Source: Scatomonas sp963928055
Lineage (GTDB): Bacteria; Bacillota; Clostridia; Lachnospirales; Lachnospiraceae
Length of the DNA stretch: 64,000 nt
Assembly: GCA_963928055.1 (NCBI GenBank)
Contig: CAWVDN010000001.1
Span: 1,488,001 to 1,552,000 of the forward strand
Reading direction: 5' to 3'
Shown here: positions 14,846 through 23,945 of the stretch, in pieces
Layout: each line of letters opens with the position of its first letter
How positions within the stretch are numbered: the stretch's first letter is position 1
Position numbers and translations under genes: made by a program
The notes under the pieces: generated by a model
The model's input: only the letters and a program-made list of their open reading frames with translations
Databases searched by the model: none
Told to the model about the DNA's origin: nothing

Positions 14846-16090
14846 TTACAGGGAAAGGAAAGCCGGCACCATGATCAGGATCAGCACCACCAGAAGCATC
14901 ATGCCCATGGGCAGCAGCAGCCTGGTGGAAGCCTTCTCTCCTTCCGCTCTGGCTCTGCGCCTTCTCTCCTCCAGCGCGGCCCGTACCTCCTGCTCCATCA
15001 GCGGGATCAGCTCCCTTTTCCCCTTTTTCAGATTCTGTACCAGGAGCACGGACAGATTTCTGTAATCCGTCAGACGGCTCCTTTCCCCCAGATGTTCATA
15101 AGCCTCCTGTTCCGGCGTCCCTCCTTCCATTTCGTAATACGTGCAGGCGATCTCCTCATAGGCAGGCCTGCGGATCCCCTGCTCTGCCTGCTGCTTCCTG
15201 TAATCGGCCGTGATCCGCCCGAAGATCTTCCGCATGCTCATGCCTGCCCCCAGCAGGAGCTGGATCCTGCTGATGATCTCCGGATACTCCCTTTTCATTT
15301 CCTCCCGGAGCTTCTGTTCCTGCTTCCACCGGCTGTTCTGCCGGGAAACGGTCAGCAGGATCCCCGCCAGCAGAAACAGACCGGCTGTCAGCCCTCCCCG
15401 CTCTTCTTTTTTCAGGAACCAGGCCACCTGCCTGCCGTCCACGGTATCCGGCAGCCTGTAAGTCTTTCCGTCGCCGCTTTCATTCAGGGCCTCCGTCTCC
15501 TCCCGGAGCCTGCTGGAAAAATCCGCCGGCTGTTCCGGGGGATACAGCTTCAGGGTACGCAGGTAAAGAAGCTCCTCCCCCTGAAGGGTCAGCTGTCCTT
15601 CCAGGGAGACCTCCGCCCCCTCCGGGGGGATCTCCTCCCCCAGCCGTCCGCTGCTCTCCAGCAAGCGGGGATCTCCGGTCTTCCAGCGGATGGCCACCGG
15701 GGAATCCGGAAAGGAGGAGGGCAACTCCAGATCCGACCGCACTTCCTTCAGGGAAGGATTGTCTCCCAGGATCAGGCGGTCCAGCTGCTCCAGCTTTTCC
15801 TGGAGCAGTTCCCTGGCCTCCGTAGGCGTATACTGCAGCTCCGGGATCTCCAGGAGGATCTGTTCCTTTTTCCCGGATTCTTCCTCCGCCTCCAGCCGCA
15901 CTTCCCGGGTTTCCCCCGGCTGTCTTTCCAGCTCCGTAACCTCGGTTTTCCCGGCCAGGCTGCCGGCCGCGGTGAGAAACAACCCCAGGAGATTTCCGCA
16001 GAGGATCAGGATCCCGGCGGTTCTGTCCAGCTTTTTCCTCCGAAGCCCCAGAAATACGCCGAAAAAGATACATCCGTGGAGTATCAGCAT
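14846..16090 (-). CDS. TadC-like type II/IV secretion F-family inner-membrane protein
   Basis: A 414-residue platform protein. One or two N-terminal membrane segments (to about 46) precede an unusually long extracytoplasmic insertion of about 185 residues, which is Glu/Leu-rich. After this come a segment near 236-254, the conserved cytoplasmic F domain (EYPEIISRIQLLLGAGMSMRKIFGRI) and a C-terminal membrane segment (LLLPMGMMLLVVLILIMVP). TadC normally lacks such an insertion. GGAGGAGG precedes the ATG. With TadB it forms the membrane core on which CpaF pushes pilin into the filament. Confidence 0.85.
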   Translation of the reverse strand: MLILHGCIFFGVFLGLRRKKLDRTAGILILCGNLLGLFLTAAGSLAGKTEVTELERQPGETREVRLEAEEESGKKEQILLEIPELQYTPTEARELLQEKLEQLDRLILGDNPSLKEVRSDLELPSSFPDSPVAIRWKTGDPRLLESSGRLGEEIPPEGAEVSLEGQLTLQGEELLYLRTLKLYPPEQPADFSSRLREETEALNESGDGKTYRLPDTVDGRQVAWFLKKEERGGLTAGLFLLAGILLTVSRQNSRWKQEQKLREEMKREYPEIISRIQLLLGAGMSMRKIFGRITADYRKQQAEQGIRRPAYEEIACTYYEMEGGTPEQEAYEHLGERSRLTDYRNLSVLLVQNLKKGKRELIPLMEQEVRAALEERRRRARAEGEKASTRLLLPMGMMLLVVLILIMVPAFLSL

Positions 16091-16105
16091 GTATCCGCCT
16101 CCTCC

Positions 16106-16858
16106 CTACACCCGGATCCTTACCATGCGCTTCCCCAGCCACCAGGCCAGAAGATAGATCCCCAGGCAGATGCTCATGATGGCGATGCCGGTGGGATTCC
16201 CGTAAAGCTGTTCCACAAATCCGGGAAACGAAAACCGAAGGTACAGGATGATCCCCACGGGCACCAGGCTCATGATCTGCTGCTCGTATTTCCTGGCCGC
16301 CTGCGCCGTCTCGATCTCCTGCTCGGTGTCGATCCGCTCCCGAATCCTCCTGGCCGTATCGTCCAGGATCTTATCCATCCGCCCGCCGGTCCGCTTGGCA
16401 ATGGCCAGGACCTCCGCGAAATTCCGGATATCCTCCAGCCCGCTTCGTGTTCCCAGCTCCGCGAACAGCGCCTCCACCGGGATCTGCAGGCGGAGCTGAA
16501 CGGACATCCGCTTCAGTTCCTGCGTCATTTCATCTTTGGCTCCGTACAGTTTTTCCATGTCCTTATACGCCTCCGCCACGCCGTTTTCCACGGAGTACCC
16601 GGCGGACAGCGCCGTGTGCAGGGATTCCAGGAAATCCCGGAAATGATGGTTCAGCCGCCGCCTTCGCTCCTCCCGGAGCTCTTTATTTTTCCCCGCCGCG
16701 TACCAGCAGGCAGCCGGTACCGCTGCCGGCGCCGCCAGGGGCGAGTGGTAGCACAGCCACACCGCGAAGATCCCCAGTCCGCCTCCCGCGCCCAGACAGC
16801 GGACCCATTCCGCCGCCGAAAACCGGTATCTGTCATAATTGATCTTTGTCTTTTCCAT
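16106..16858 (-). CDS. TadB-like type II/IV secretion F-family inner-membrane protein
   Basis: A 250-residue protein. Two N-terminal membrane segments (about 20-55) are followed by a cytoplasmic F domain with FRDFLESLHTALSAGYSVENGV and AKRTGGRMDKILDDTARRI, and two C-terminal segments (about 195-240). It pairs with TadC to form the assembly platform for Flp pili. The start lies 26 bases inside the CpaF coding region, so translation is coupled. Confidence 0.88.
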   Translation of the reverse strand: MEKTKINYDRYRFSAAEWVRCLGAGGGLGIFAVWLCYHSPLAAPAAVPAACWYAAGKNKELREERRRRLNHHFRDFLESLHTALSAGYSVENGVAEAYKDMEKLYGAKDEMTQELKRMSVQLRLQIPVEALFAELGTRSGLEDIRNFAEVLAIAKRTGGRMDKILDDTARRIRERIDTEQEIETAQAARKYEQQIMSLVPVGIILYLRFSFPGFVEQLYGNPTGIAIMSICLGIYLLAWWLGKRMVRIRV

Positions 16859-18041
16859 ATTCCGCCTCCCGCCATTTTTCCAGCTTCTCCTTTCTGCTGA
16901 GCTGCCCGGTCCGCTCCAGCCTGTTCTCCCTGTTTCTCCGGTAAAGCGGCTTTACGAGCACTTCCCCTTTCTGAAGGCCCGCGATCTCTCCGATCTCCGC
17001 TACCTGCCTTTTCCCCCGGCGGTCCCTTTCCAGATGGACCAGGATCTCGATCCCGGCGGCGATCTGTCTCCGGATCACCTGCGCCGGCAGCTGCTGCCCC
17101 ATAAGCGCCATCATCTCCAGACGCCCGATCATATCCCGGATACTGTTGGCGTGGGCGCTGCCCAGGCTTCCCTCGTGGCCGGTATTCAGGCAGTTCAGAA
17201 AATCCGCCGCCTCCCCGCCCCGGACCTCGCCGATGATGATCCTTCCCGGCCGCATCCGCAGAGCGGTGCGGATCAGCTCCCGGAGCCCGATCTCCCGGCC
17301 GCCCTGCAGGTTTTCCGGCCGGACCTCCAGCCGCACCAGATTGTCCGTGCCCTGCAGCTGCAGTTCCGCGGTGTCCTCGATCGTCACGATCCGCTCATCC
17401 TCAGGGATAAAACGGGACAGGGCATTCAAAAAGGTGGTCTTGCCTGTGGAGGTTCCTCCTCCCACCAGGATAGTATACCTGGCCATGACCAGTTCCCGGA
17501 GAAATTCCGCCGCCTCCCGGGTAATGCTGTCCCAGGCCGTCAGCGTATCCATGGTGAGGGGCTTTTCCGGGAATTTCCGGATGGTGAGGATGGGGCCGTT
17601 GAGGGCTACCGGAGCCATAACGACGCTGACCCTCTCCCCGCCGGCCAGCCGGGCGTCCAGGATGGGCATCTGCTCATTCACAGAGCGGTTGCAGCCCGCG
17701 GCGATCTGCTGGATCACATCCTCCAGCCGTTCCGGGGCGGAAAAGCATTTCTCCCAGCGGTACAGCCTCCCCTTTTTCTCGTAAAAAACATTCCTGTATC
17801 CATTGGCCATGATCTCCGTAACCTCCGGATCCTCCGCCAGCTCCTGGAGAATATCCAGCCCCCGCACCGAGTAAAAAAGTTCCTTCTTCAGTTCCGCCCT
17901 TTCCTTCAGGGTCAGTTTCCGCTTCCTTTCCGGAGACAGCAGGATCTCATCGATGCTCTCCCGGATCTCCTGCTCCTCCGGCTCCCTGCCTGTATCCAGA
18001 CGTTCCAGCAGCAGGGCTCTCATTTCCTCAAAATCGCTCAT
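16833..18041 (-). CDS. cpaF: CpaF/TadA family pilus assembly ATPase
   Basis: A 402-residue hexameric secretion ATPase. Its motifs are Walker A GGTSTGKT (195-202), the Asp box ERIVTIEDTAELQL (216-229), Walker B IIIGEVRGGEA (268-278) and the His box GSLGSAHANS (291-300). The start is ATG 18041, which overlaps the upstream stop as ATGA and follows GGAGGG. It powers extrusion, and possibly retraction, of Flp pilin through TadB/TadC at the cytoplasmic face. Confidence 0.94.
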   Translation of the reverse strand: MSDFEEMRALLLERLDTGREPEEQEIRESIDEILLSPERKRKLTLKERAELKKELFYSVRGLDILQELAEDPEVTEIMANGYRNVFYEKKGRLYRWEKCFSAPERLEDVIQQIAAGCNRSVNEQMPILDARLAGGERVSVVMAPVALNGPILTIRKFPEKPLTMDTLTAWDSITREAAEFLRELVMARYTILVGGGTSTGKTTFLNALSRFIPEDERIVTIEDTAELQLQGTDNLVRLEVRPENLQGGREIGLRELIRTALRMRPGRIIIGEVRGGEAADFLNCLNTGHEGSLGSAHANSIRDMIGRLEMMALMGQQLPAQVIRRQIAAGIEILVHLERDRRGKRQVAEIGEIAGLQKGEVLVKPLYRRNRENRLERTGQLSRKEKLEKWREAEYGKDKDQL

Positions 18042-19060
18042 CCGCCCTCCTTCCGCAGCAGCTGCCTCACATAGTCCCCCAGCTCGCTCCACACCAGATC
18101 CTCAAAATATCCCTTCCCGGTCCTGCTGGTGCTGTGAAAGGGAAGCTTTATTTTTCGGATCTTGTCCAGCACGCCGGTAAAATCCCACATCCGCAGCAGA
18201 TTTTCAAACTGGCTGATCTTGGCTGCGGAAAAGGCGTCCCCCCGGACCGGCATATAGATCTGATCGCAGAAATCCAGGATCCGGAACAGTTCCGACACCC
18301 CGTCCCCCAGATCCAGGATCACCGCCTCATAGGCACTGTTCTGCACGATCTGTTCCAGGATCAGCCGCCACTCCCGGAGCCCGGCCTCCTGGATATCCAT
18401 GGGGTTCATGGCCGGGGGGACATAATCCATATTCTGCAGGGAACGCGCCATGCCCTGGATCTTATGGACCAGGTTCGTATTCTCCTGTCTGGCAAAATAC
18501 AGGAGGTCGCTGAGGTTTCTCTCGTAGTCCTCCCCCAGGAGTTCCTCAAATCCGGAATAGCTTTCCATGTTCAGATACAGAACCGTTCGTTCCCTGGCCA
18601 GGATCTGCCCCAGCGTCAGGGCGAAGGAGGTTTTCTGGCTCCGGCCCACCGGGCTGTAGACGCCGATCACCGAGGCTGTCCTTTTCAGGACCGGCAGGCC
18701 TTCCAGCGCCAGCTTTTCCGCCCCGTAGCAGTCCATGACCTCCCGGACCACCGCGTCGGAAGCCTGATATTTGTATACGCTGGGATACTGGTCCAGATCC
18801 GGGCTGTGGACCCCCTCCGAGAGGATGATCAGTTTTCCCACTTCCAGCTTCCGGACCTCCTCCGTCATCGCCTTATCCGAGATCAGCAGGATCTCAATGG
18901 GATTCTCCCGGGCGAACGCGCACAGGACCTCCGGGCCTGTAAACGCCTGCACCTCAAAGGGCAGACTCTTTTTCCGATTCAGATACTCCATAAAATTGTA
19001 CGCGTAATCCACTTCCACATCGCAGACCGCGAAAATATGCCTTCTCTTTTTCTGATTCAA
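18038..19060 (-). CDS. TadZ/CpaE-like ParA-type pilus localisation protein
   Basis: About 340 residues. The N-terminal ~125 residues resemble the receiver-like domain of TadZ/CpaE (ENPIEILLISD). The C-terminal part has a MinD/ParA fold starting at VIGVYSPVGRSQKTSFALTL, where the deviant Walker A is degenerate (GRSQKTS). The likely start is TTG 19060: GGGAGG lies 6 bases before it and it overlaps the upstream stop as TTGA. A GTG at 19078 is possible but has no ribosome site. Such proteins place the Tad machine at a specific cell site. Confidence 0.82.
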   Translation of the reverse strand: MNQKKRRHIFAVCDVEVDYAYNFMEYLNRKKSLPFEVQAFTGPEVLCAFARENPIEILLISDKAMTEEVRKLEVGKLIILSEGVHSPDLDQYPSVYKYQASDAVVREVMDCYGAEKLALEGLPVLKRTASVIGVYSPVGRSQKTSFALTLGQILARERTVLYLNMESYSGFEELLGEDYERNLSDLLYFARQENTNLVHKIQGMARSLQNMDYVPPAMNPMDIQEAGLREWRLILEQIVQNSAYEAVILDLGDGVSELFRILDFCDQIYMPVRGDAFSAAKISQFENLLRMWDFTGVLDKIRKIKLPFHSTSRTGKGYFEDLVWSELGDYVRQLLRKEGG

Positions 19061-19566
19061 TAGAAACCTCCCGTCCACAGAAGGGCTCCCATGAGGACCG
19101 CCACGGAAAAATGAATATGCTCCGGCCGGCTTCCCTCCTTTCGGTAGGGAACCCTTTTTCCTGTACGCAAATAAGTTTTAAGATAGTTGGTAAAATAATT
19201 CAGACGCTGCGGAAGATCCCCGCAGATGATTACGACTCCGGCGGACAAGACCGCGCCAAAGATTACAGACCAGATAACACATGACAGAATCGCCGGTATT
19301 CCCATGAACCCGCCCAGCACAGACAGCAGTTTTATGTCCCCCGCGCCCAGCATCCGGAAATGGAAAAGACCCCACAGCAGGATCACGGGCAACAGACTCC
19401 CGACCGCAAAGTGTTTCATGCCCTGACCCTGTGCTGTCAGATATTGGAAGCCGAAACCGCTGGCCCATCCCAGGCACAGCCAGGCATTCGGGATCCGTTC
19501 CCTGCGCAGATCCATAAGGGCGGCTGCGGCAGCCAATAGAAGCACCAGGCAGTAAGATAAGAACAC
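19057..19566 (-). CDS. Prepilin peptidase (A24 family), first gene of the Tad operon
   Basis: A 169-residue polytopic membrane protease. Catalytic aspartates are Asp19 in LMDLRRERIPN and Asp77 in GAGDIKLL. GTG 19566 is chosen because AGGAGGTG lies 6 bases upstream; the frame opens further upstream at a TTG with no ribosome site. It would remove prepilin leaders at the cytoplasmic face. It leads the ~9.5-kb operon running to the rhomboid gene, driven by the promoter at 19665-19692. Confidence 0.85.
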   Translation of the reverse strand: MFLSYCLVLLLAAAAALMDLRRERIPNAWLCLGWASGFGFQYLTAQGQGMKHFAVGSLLPVILLWGLFHFRMLGAGDIKLLSVLGGFMGIPAILSCVIWSVIFGAVLSAGVVIICGDLPQRLNYFTNYLKTYLRTGKRVPYRKEGSRPEHIHFSVAVLMGALLWTGGFY

Positions 19567-19664
19567 TGCCCCACCTCCTGATCCAATTTTCAATTATAAA
19601 CCTCGAGGGAGATGCAGCCGGAAACCGGACTGCTTATCAATGAACCTTGATTGATTGTGAACTC

Positions 19665-19692
19665 ATTATAGCACGCCCCATCTGTTTGTCCA
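19665..19692 (-). promoter_or_regulatory. Sigma-A-type promoter of the Tad operon
   Basis: On the minus strand, TGGACA (19692-19687) and TATAAT (19670-19665) are 16 bases apart. About 90 bases of leader precede the first start codon. Confidence 0.65.
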
Positions 19693-19734
19693 GTGGTTTT
19701 TCGACATTTTACGAAGTTTGTAAATAATCGACAA

Positions 19735-19775
19735 AACAGCCCTGAAAATTTCTCGATGTAAATTTCAGGGCTGTT
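19735..19775 (-). terminator. Intrinsic terminator after the 817-residue surface protein gene
   Basis: AACAGCCCTGAAA (19735-19747) pairs with TTTCAGGGCTGTT (19763-19775), a 13-bp stem. It separates the upstream gene from the Tad promoter. Confidence 0.8.
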
Positions 19776-19807
19776 GAAAAAAACGATTTTCGCTGTATTG
19801 ATTTTGA

Positions 19808-22261
19808 TCAGGCGGGATTCTCCTGGTAACTGATGAAGACATTTCCGCCTGCCTCAAACTGGGCCTGGGCATCCTCAAAGGCCAGCGGCGTCACCTCCCG
19901 GGTCGCCGGATCGCAGATCCAGATATTATCGTAGATATCGTATCCCACGATCACCGCCGCCGCGCCGGCCCGCTGGGCCACCACCGGATAGCCATGGCTC
20001 AGCTGATAATAAAGGCTTTCCAGGGAACATCCTGTCAGGTTCAGCACCCGGTAATCCGCTCCCAGGGCTCTGCTGACCGCCTCGGCATCCACCGTTCCCT
20101 GCAGGATCACCTCCGGCAGCTGCTCCGGATCCAGCATGGCGGAACTTCCCCAGTTTCCTCTCTCCCAGACATACTGCTGTCTTTCATTCAGCACCGTTCC
20201 CACCTGGCTGTCCGCCAGATGCACCGCTTCGTTGAGGCTGGTGAAGATATCCAGCAGTTTCCCCTGGCCGTAAACGTAATAGCTGTCTCCCTCTGCCGCC
20301 GGTATCTCCATATTCAGCTCCGGCAGTTCGGACACCTCCAGATACTGGGTGCGGAGGGCCAGCAGATTCTCGGTACTTCCGGAGGTGGTGAATTCCAGGA
20401 TCACCCGGGTCTTCTCCGGATCATAAACGCTGAGCCGCACGGACACCGACTCCTCGCTGGCCGGCGCGTTGCTCATGATATGATCGCTGCTGATCTCCTC
20501 ATAGCCGTTTCCCGTCTTCCGGGCTCGGAACAATTCGATCAGGCCGTCCCGGATCCGGATATCCGTCACATAGGCATCCTCCTGCCGGTAATCCTTCCGG
20601 ATCTCTCCGCTGAAGCTCTGGATGCATACCCGGTACATCCCGAAAACGGTGTTGCCGGCCCCGTCTGTGACGATATCCCCGTCCCTGGCCAGGCCGTAGA
20701 TCAGATCCTCATTGATAAAGCCCAGGGCCTTGATCTTCTCTCCCCCGCCGGCGGATATGGACTGTGTCTCCCCTGTATCCAGGTTCATGACCGTGATCCC
20801 GGAGGAATTGTTGATCTGCATGTCCTCCATCCATGCCGCCGTCCTCTGGCTTTCCGATACCACAAAGCAGTCCGGATCGATATTTTCCTTGACCGCCTCA
20901 TAGGAGGCATCCGCAAGATCGATGCGGTACAGGGTGTTCTCCAGGAACAGATACAGCTGATCGGATCCGTTTACGTAGGACAGCAGAGAAAGGCTGTGGC
21001 TCATCTCCTGGAAGCTGGAGCGGCTGTGTATAAAGATCTCCTCCTCCGCCACATTCTGCTCCGCGCTGTAGGTATAGACGCTGATCCCCAGTTCTCCCTC
21101 GTACCAGTCGCTGTTCATATAGCCGTAGACCACAAAGGAAATATCTCCCGTCTCATTGACGCTGGCGATCTTGATGGCATAATTCTGATTTTCTTCCCTT
21201 TCATCCCACTGGCCGCTGCGGTAGCCGAACACCCGGGTGATCTTGCCGGCGCTGCGGTTGTAGGACCAGAGTTCCCCGTTGACCACAAAGGCCACGATCT
21301 CCGCGTTCTGATTGGCCAGATACTGGGTATCCTCGCCTACGATCCCCAGGTTCAGGCCTGTGCCGGTCAGCGACGGCTGATCCCCGTCAAACACCTGGGT
21401 GGCGGAGCGCTCAAAATTCAGCAGGACTACTTCTTCCTGCCCCATCCGCATCCGATAGAATTCCCGCACGGTATAGTACCGTGTAACATCCTCTCCATCC
21501 TTGGCGCTGATCACATAATCCTGGCAGAGGCTGACGGTGCTCTCGTTGATCTCTGTAAAATACGGCACCGGTTTTTTTACCAGGGTAGGCTCCAGGCTTC
21601 CCCAGGTGATCAGTTCCCGGCTGGAATGAATATCCACCGTATGGAAACTGCTGTTGTCCGCCGTACTGTCCGGCTCCAGCTGCGCGATCTGATCCGCGGT
21701 GAGATTTCCCTCCAGACAGTTCTGATAAAATTCCTCCGCGAACGTCAGATAGCCCCCGGCGCTGACTCCCCTTCGCTGGACCAGCCTGGTGTAGTAGCGG
21801 ACCGGCTCCTCTTCCCCGATATCCACGGAAAACGTCAGCAGATACTCCTGATCCATGAGGATCGGCGTGGACAGCTGGAAGGACGCCGCGTACAGCCCGT
21901 CCTCTTCCTCCACATGCTTCACCCGGGCATTTTCCACCAGGCTTCCGTCCATCAGGGAGGTCACCTCATATTCGATCTCCCGTATCTCGTTTCCGAAGGA
22001 GTTCAGCTGAAACGCCAGCTCCCGGCCCGTATCCAGCGGCGTCAGCGTCTCCCGCATGGACTGCCCGTCCACTTCCTGTCTGTAGCCGTACAGCCGGTTC
22101 ACGGCCGTTCCTTCGATCTCCATATACATGACCGGCAGCGTAGGGCTGCTCATAGCCCTGGTATCCGCGATCTCCTGTCTATTAAAAATTCCGGAAAAAA
22201 TAAGGACCCCGGCAATGAATATGCCAATGAGTACTCCGGCTCTGAAGAATACTTTTTTCAT
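19808..22261 (-). CDS. Membrane-anchored extracytoplasmic protein with C39-peptidase-like C-terminus
   Basis: An 817-residue protein. One membrane anchor (about 7-25, GVLIGIFIAGVLIFSGIF) is followed by a very large, acidic outside portion. The middle (about 270-600) has repeated short beta-like segments (for example IVAFVVNGELWSYN and LYLFLENTLYRIDL) suggestive of a propeller. The last ~130 residues, with LESLYYQLSHGYPVVAQ and VIVGYDIYDNIWICDP, resemble C39-like papain-fold domains, but I cannot identify the catalytic Cys/His pair with confidence, so it may be a non-catalytic binding domain. It lies just upstream of the Tad operon in the same direction but ends in its own terminator; a role with the pilus is only suggested by position. 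Confidence 0.75.
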   Translation of the reverse strand: MKKVFFRAGVLIGIFIAGVLIFSGIFNRQEIADTRAMSSPTLPVMYMEIEGTAVNRLYGYRQEVDGQSMRETLTPLDTGRELAFQLNSFGNEIREIEYEVTSLMDGSLVENARVKHVEEEDGLYAASFQLSTPILMDQEYLLTFSVDIGEEEPVRYYTRLVQRRGVSAGGYLTFAEEFYQNCLEGNLTADQIAQLEPDSTADNSSFHTVDIHSSRELITWGSLEPTLVKKPVPYFTEINESTVSLCQDYVISAKDGEDVTRYYTVREFYRMRMGQEEVVLLNFERSATQVFDGDQPSLTGTGLNLGIVGEDTQYLANQNAEIVAFVVNGELWSYNRSAGKITRVFGYRSGQWDEREENQNYAIKIASVNETGDISFVVYGYMNSDWYEGELGISVYTYSAEQNVAEEEIFIHSRSSFQEMSHSLSLLSYVNGSDQLYLFLENTLYRIDLADASYEAVKENIDPDCFVVSESQRTAAWMEDMQINNSSGITVMNLDTGETQSISAGGGEKIKALGFINEDLIYGLARDGDIVTDGAGNTVFGMYRVCIQSFSGEIRKDYRQEDAYVTDIRIRDGLIELFRARKTGNGYEEISSDHIMSNAPASEESVSVRLSVYDPEKTRVILEFTTSGSTENLLALRTQYLEVSELPELNMEIPAAEGDSYYVYGQGKLLDIFTSLNEAVHLADSQVGTVLNERQQYVWERGNWGSSAMLDPEQLPEVILQGTVDAEAVSRALGADYRVLNLTGCSLESLYYQLSHGYPVVAQRAGAAAVIVGYDIYDNIWICDPATREVTPLAFEDAQAQFEAGGNVFISYQENPA

Positions 22262-22458
22262 TTTACGGATGTTCCCCTTGTACTTTTCTTTCTTCCTTAA
22301 AGCATCAGTTCCGGCGGCCCGGTCTTGCCGGCCCCCCGCCGCCTTCCTGTGCCCTCCGCTGTCCCGGGAGAAGGCCTGTTTCCCTCTGCCCGGAAACAGC
22401 CGGTGTTTTTACGCATGGTTTTATTGTAATCTGTCTCCGGAAAATCAGCAACCGGAAA

Positions 22459-22851
22459 TTAAAAAAAAGTTCGACATTTTCTCCGGCTGCACCGGCGGCG
22501 GTATATTTCATGATAGAGCAGAACCTCTATCAGATCCCGCAGATTCTCCTCCTGCTCTCCGCCGGCAGGCGCCTCCCCCTGCTCCTTCAGCCTCTTTTCG
22601 ATCTTTCCGCAGAGCCGGCGCATCATCCACCGATCCGGATATTCATCATACATTCTGCTCCCGCCGTACTCCAGCCGGTCGCATTCTTCCTCCGCCAGTT
22701 CCTGGATCCGGGCAGCTTTTTTCGACCAGCAGGCTTTCATTCTCTGCAGATCCCGGCGCTGTTCCCACTCCTCCTCTGTCAGCCAGGGCATGGGATATGA
22801 CATATAAAACGGCATCGGCTTTTCATAAAACATCTGCAAGCACCTATCCAT
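22459..22851 (-). CDS. Small conserved hypothetical protein
   Basis: About 130 residues; charged and helical, no signal peptide or membrane segment. The likely start is ATG 22851 (MDRCLQMFYEKPMPFYM), preferred over upstream in-frame starts because the conserved part begins there. Recognisable stretches are EECDRLEYGGSRMYDEYPDR and a basic C-terminus YHEIYRRRCSRRK. I recall similar short proteins in Lachnospiraceae but no assigned function. The ~200 bases between it and the large protein gene at 22261 hold nothing I can name. Confidence 0.65.
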   Translation of the reverse strand: MDRCLQMFYEKPMPFYMSYPMPWLTEEEWEQRRDLQRMKACWSKKAARIQELAEEECDRLEYGGSRMYDEYPDRWMMRRLCGKIEKRLKEQGEAPAGGEQEENLRDLIEVLLYHEIYRRRCSRRKCRTFF

Positions 22852-22898
22852 TATCGTTCTTTCTATCCTATGCATTTCTGAAAAAAGTGTGAACTTTC

Positions 22899-22927
22899 TT
22901 GCCAAACCTTCGGAGGCGTACTAAAAT
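22899..22927 (+). promoter_or_regulatory. Sigma-A-type promoter for the frameshifted membrane protein gene
   Basis: TTGCCA (22899-22904) and TAAAAT (22922-22927) are 17 bases apart, about 45 bases before the start at 22973. Confidence 0.6.
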
Positions 22928-22972
22928 CACCCATAACAGACAGACTGATCCTGTGCGCAAAAGGAGGATCCC

Positions 22973-23920
22973 ATGGAACGTTTTCAATTTCTCTTCCAGC
23001 TGGCCGGACATTTTCGGTCTCTGGGAGTTTTTCTTCAGAATTACGGCACCTTACTCGCTATTCCCGGACTGGCGCTTTCTCTCCTGAACTGTTTTTTCGG
23101 CTTCCGCCTGAGAAAATTCTGGAGCGCGGCGGCCGGATTTCTGGCCGGCGCAGCCGCGGGTCTTTGGATCTGCCTGCATTTTGATCTTTCTTCCGCGGCC
23201 CTGACGCTTCTTGCAGCGCTGGCCGGCGGACTTCTCTGCGGAGCGGCGGCCTTTCTTCTGTACCGGGCAGGACTTTTTCTCCTCTGCTCCGGCCTGACTG
23301 TATTTGTCGCCGTGCGGCTTCTGCGTCCGGAGACAGCGGCGGCTCTTTGGATCTGCCTGCTCTCCGGGATCCTGGTGGGGATCCTTGCCCTGCTGCGGGA
23401 AAGGCTTACCGTTTCCCTGGCCACAGCCATCGGCGGCGGCTTGGGGATCCGCGGAATTTCTGCTGGTCCTCACAGGTATGGATTCCCCGTTCCTGCTTCT
23501 GCTCCTGACTCTGCTCTTTGCCTTTCTGGGGATCCTGGTCCAGTTAAAGCCCTGGAAGCCGAAAGAATACTGGGATGAACAGGATCAGAAGCTCCGGAAG
23601 AAAGAGAAAAAAGCCGGGAAAGGCCGACGCCGGCGCCGCCGGATCCGGCGAAGCAAAAAAAAGCCCCGGAAAAACGCCGAAAGCAAAAACCGGCGCGGCA
23701 GAAAAAAGCCGCTGACCATGCTGACCGCGCAGACCGCGTTGACCGTACCGGCCCCGTTGACCGCGCCGACCGTGCGGACCGCGCTCCCGCTCCGGCTGCA
23801 GGGACCGCCGATCCGGATCTGTCGGCAGTCCGGCAGGAACTTTCTCAGGAGGTCAGCGAGATCTACCGACAGGAACAGGAAAACAGCCTGAAAGAGGCCC
23901 CGCGGGATCAGGAATCCTGA
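22973..23920 (+). pseudogene. DUF4203/TM7S3-like polytopic membrane protein, broken by two compensating frameshifts
   Basis: The first ~157 residues form hydrophobic hairpins with NCFFGFRLRKFW and glycine-rich turns, typical of DUF4203/TMEM198-like proteins. The frame then breaks at the G run 23443-23446: one G too many sends it to a stop at 23578, while dropping one G gives the continuous GGLGSAEFLLVLTG, a last membrane segment and EYWDEQDQKLRKKEKK. A second break near the A run 23607-23612 (one A too few) returns to the original frame, giving a Lys/Pro/Ala-rich tail with Asp-Arg repeats and a coding-like end LSAVRQELSQEVSEIYRQEQ. The stop at 23918-23920 lies inside the terminator. It is either a decaying gene or homopolymer sequencing error. 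Confidence 0.7.
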
Positions 23921-23935
23921 TCCCCGGGGCTTTTT
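23897..23935 (+). terminator. Intrinsic terminator downstream of the frameshifted membrane protein gene
   Basis: GCCCCGCGGGATCAG (23897-23911) pairs with CTGATCCCCGGGGC (23917-23930) with one bulged base, followed by TTTTTC and more T-rich sequence. Confidence 0.82.
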
Positions 23936-23945
23936 CTTTCTCTTT

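Noticed and set aside
12400..16900. Long plus-strand frames opposite the Tad operon (for example 12400-14319 and 15092-16900)
   Set aside because: They mirror genuine Tad genes that are coupled by stop-start overlaps; the frames contain His/Gln/Arg-rich shadow sequence.
22305..22511. A 68-residue minus-strand frame between two genes
   Set aside because: It overlaps the end of the gene at 22459, has no ribosome site and has arginine/proline-rich shadow composition.
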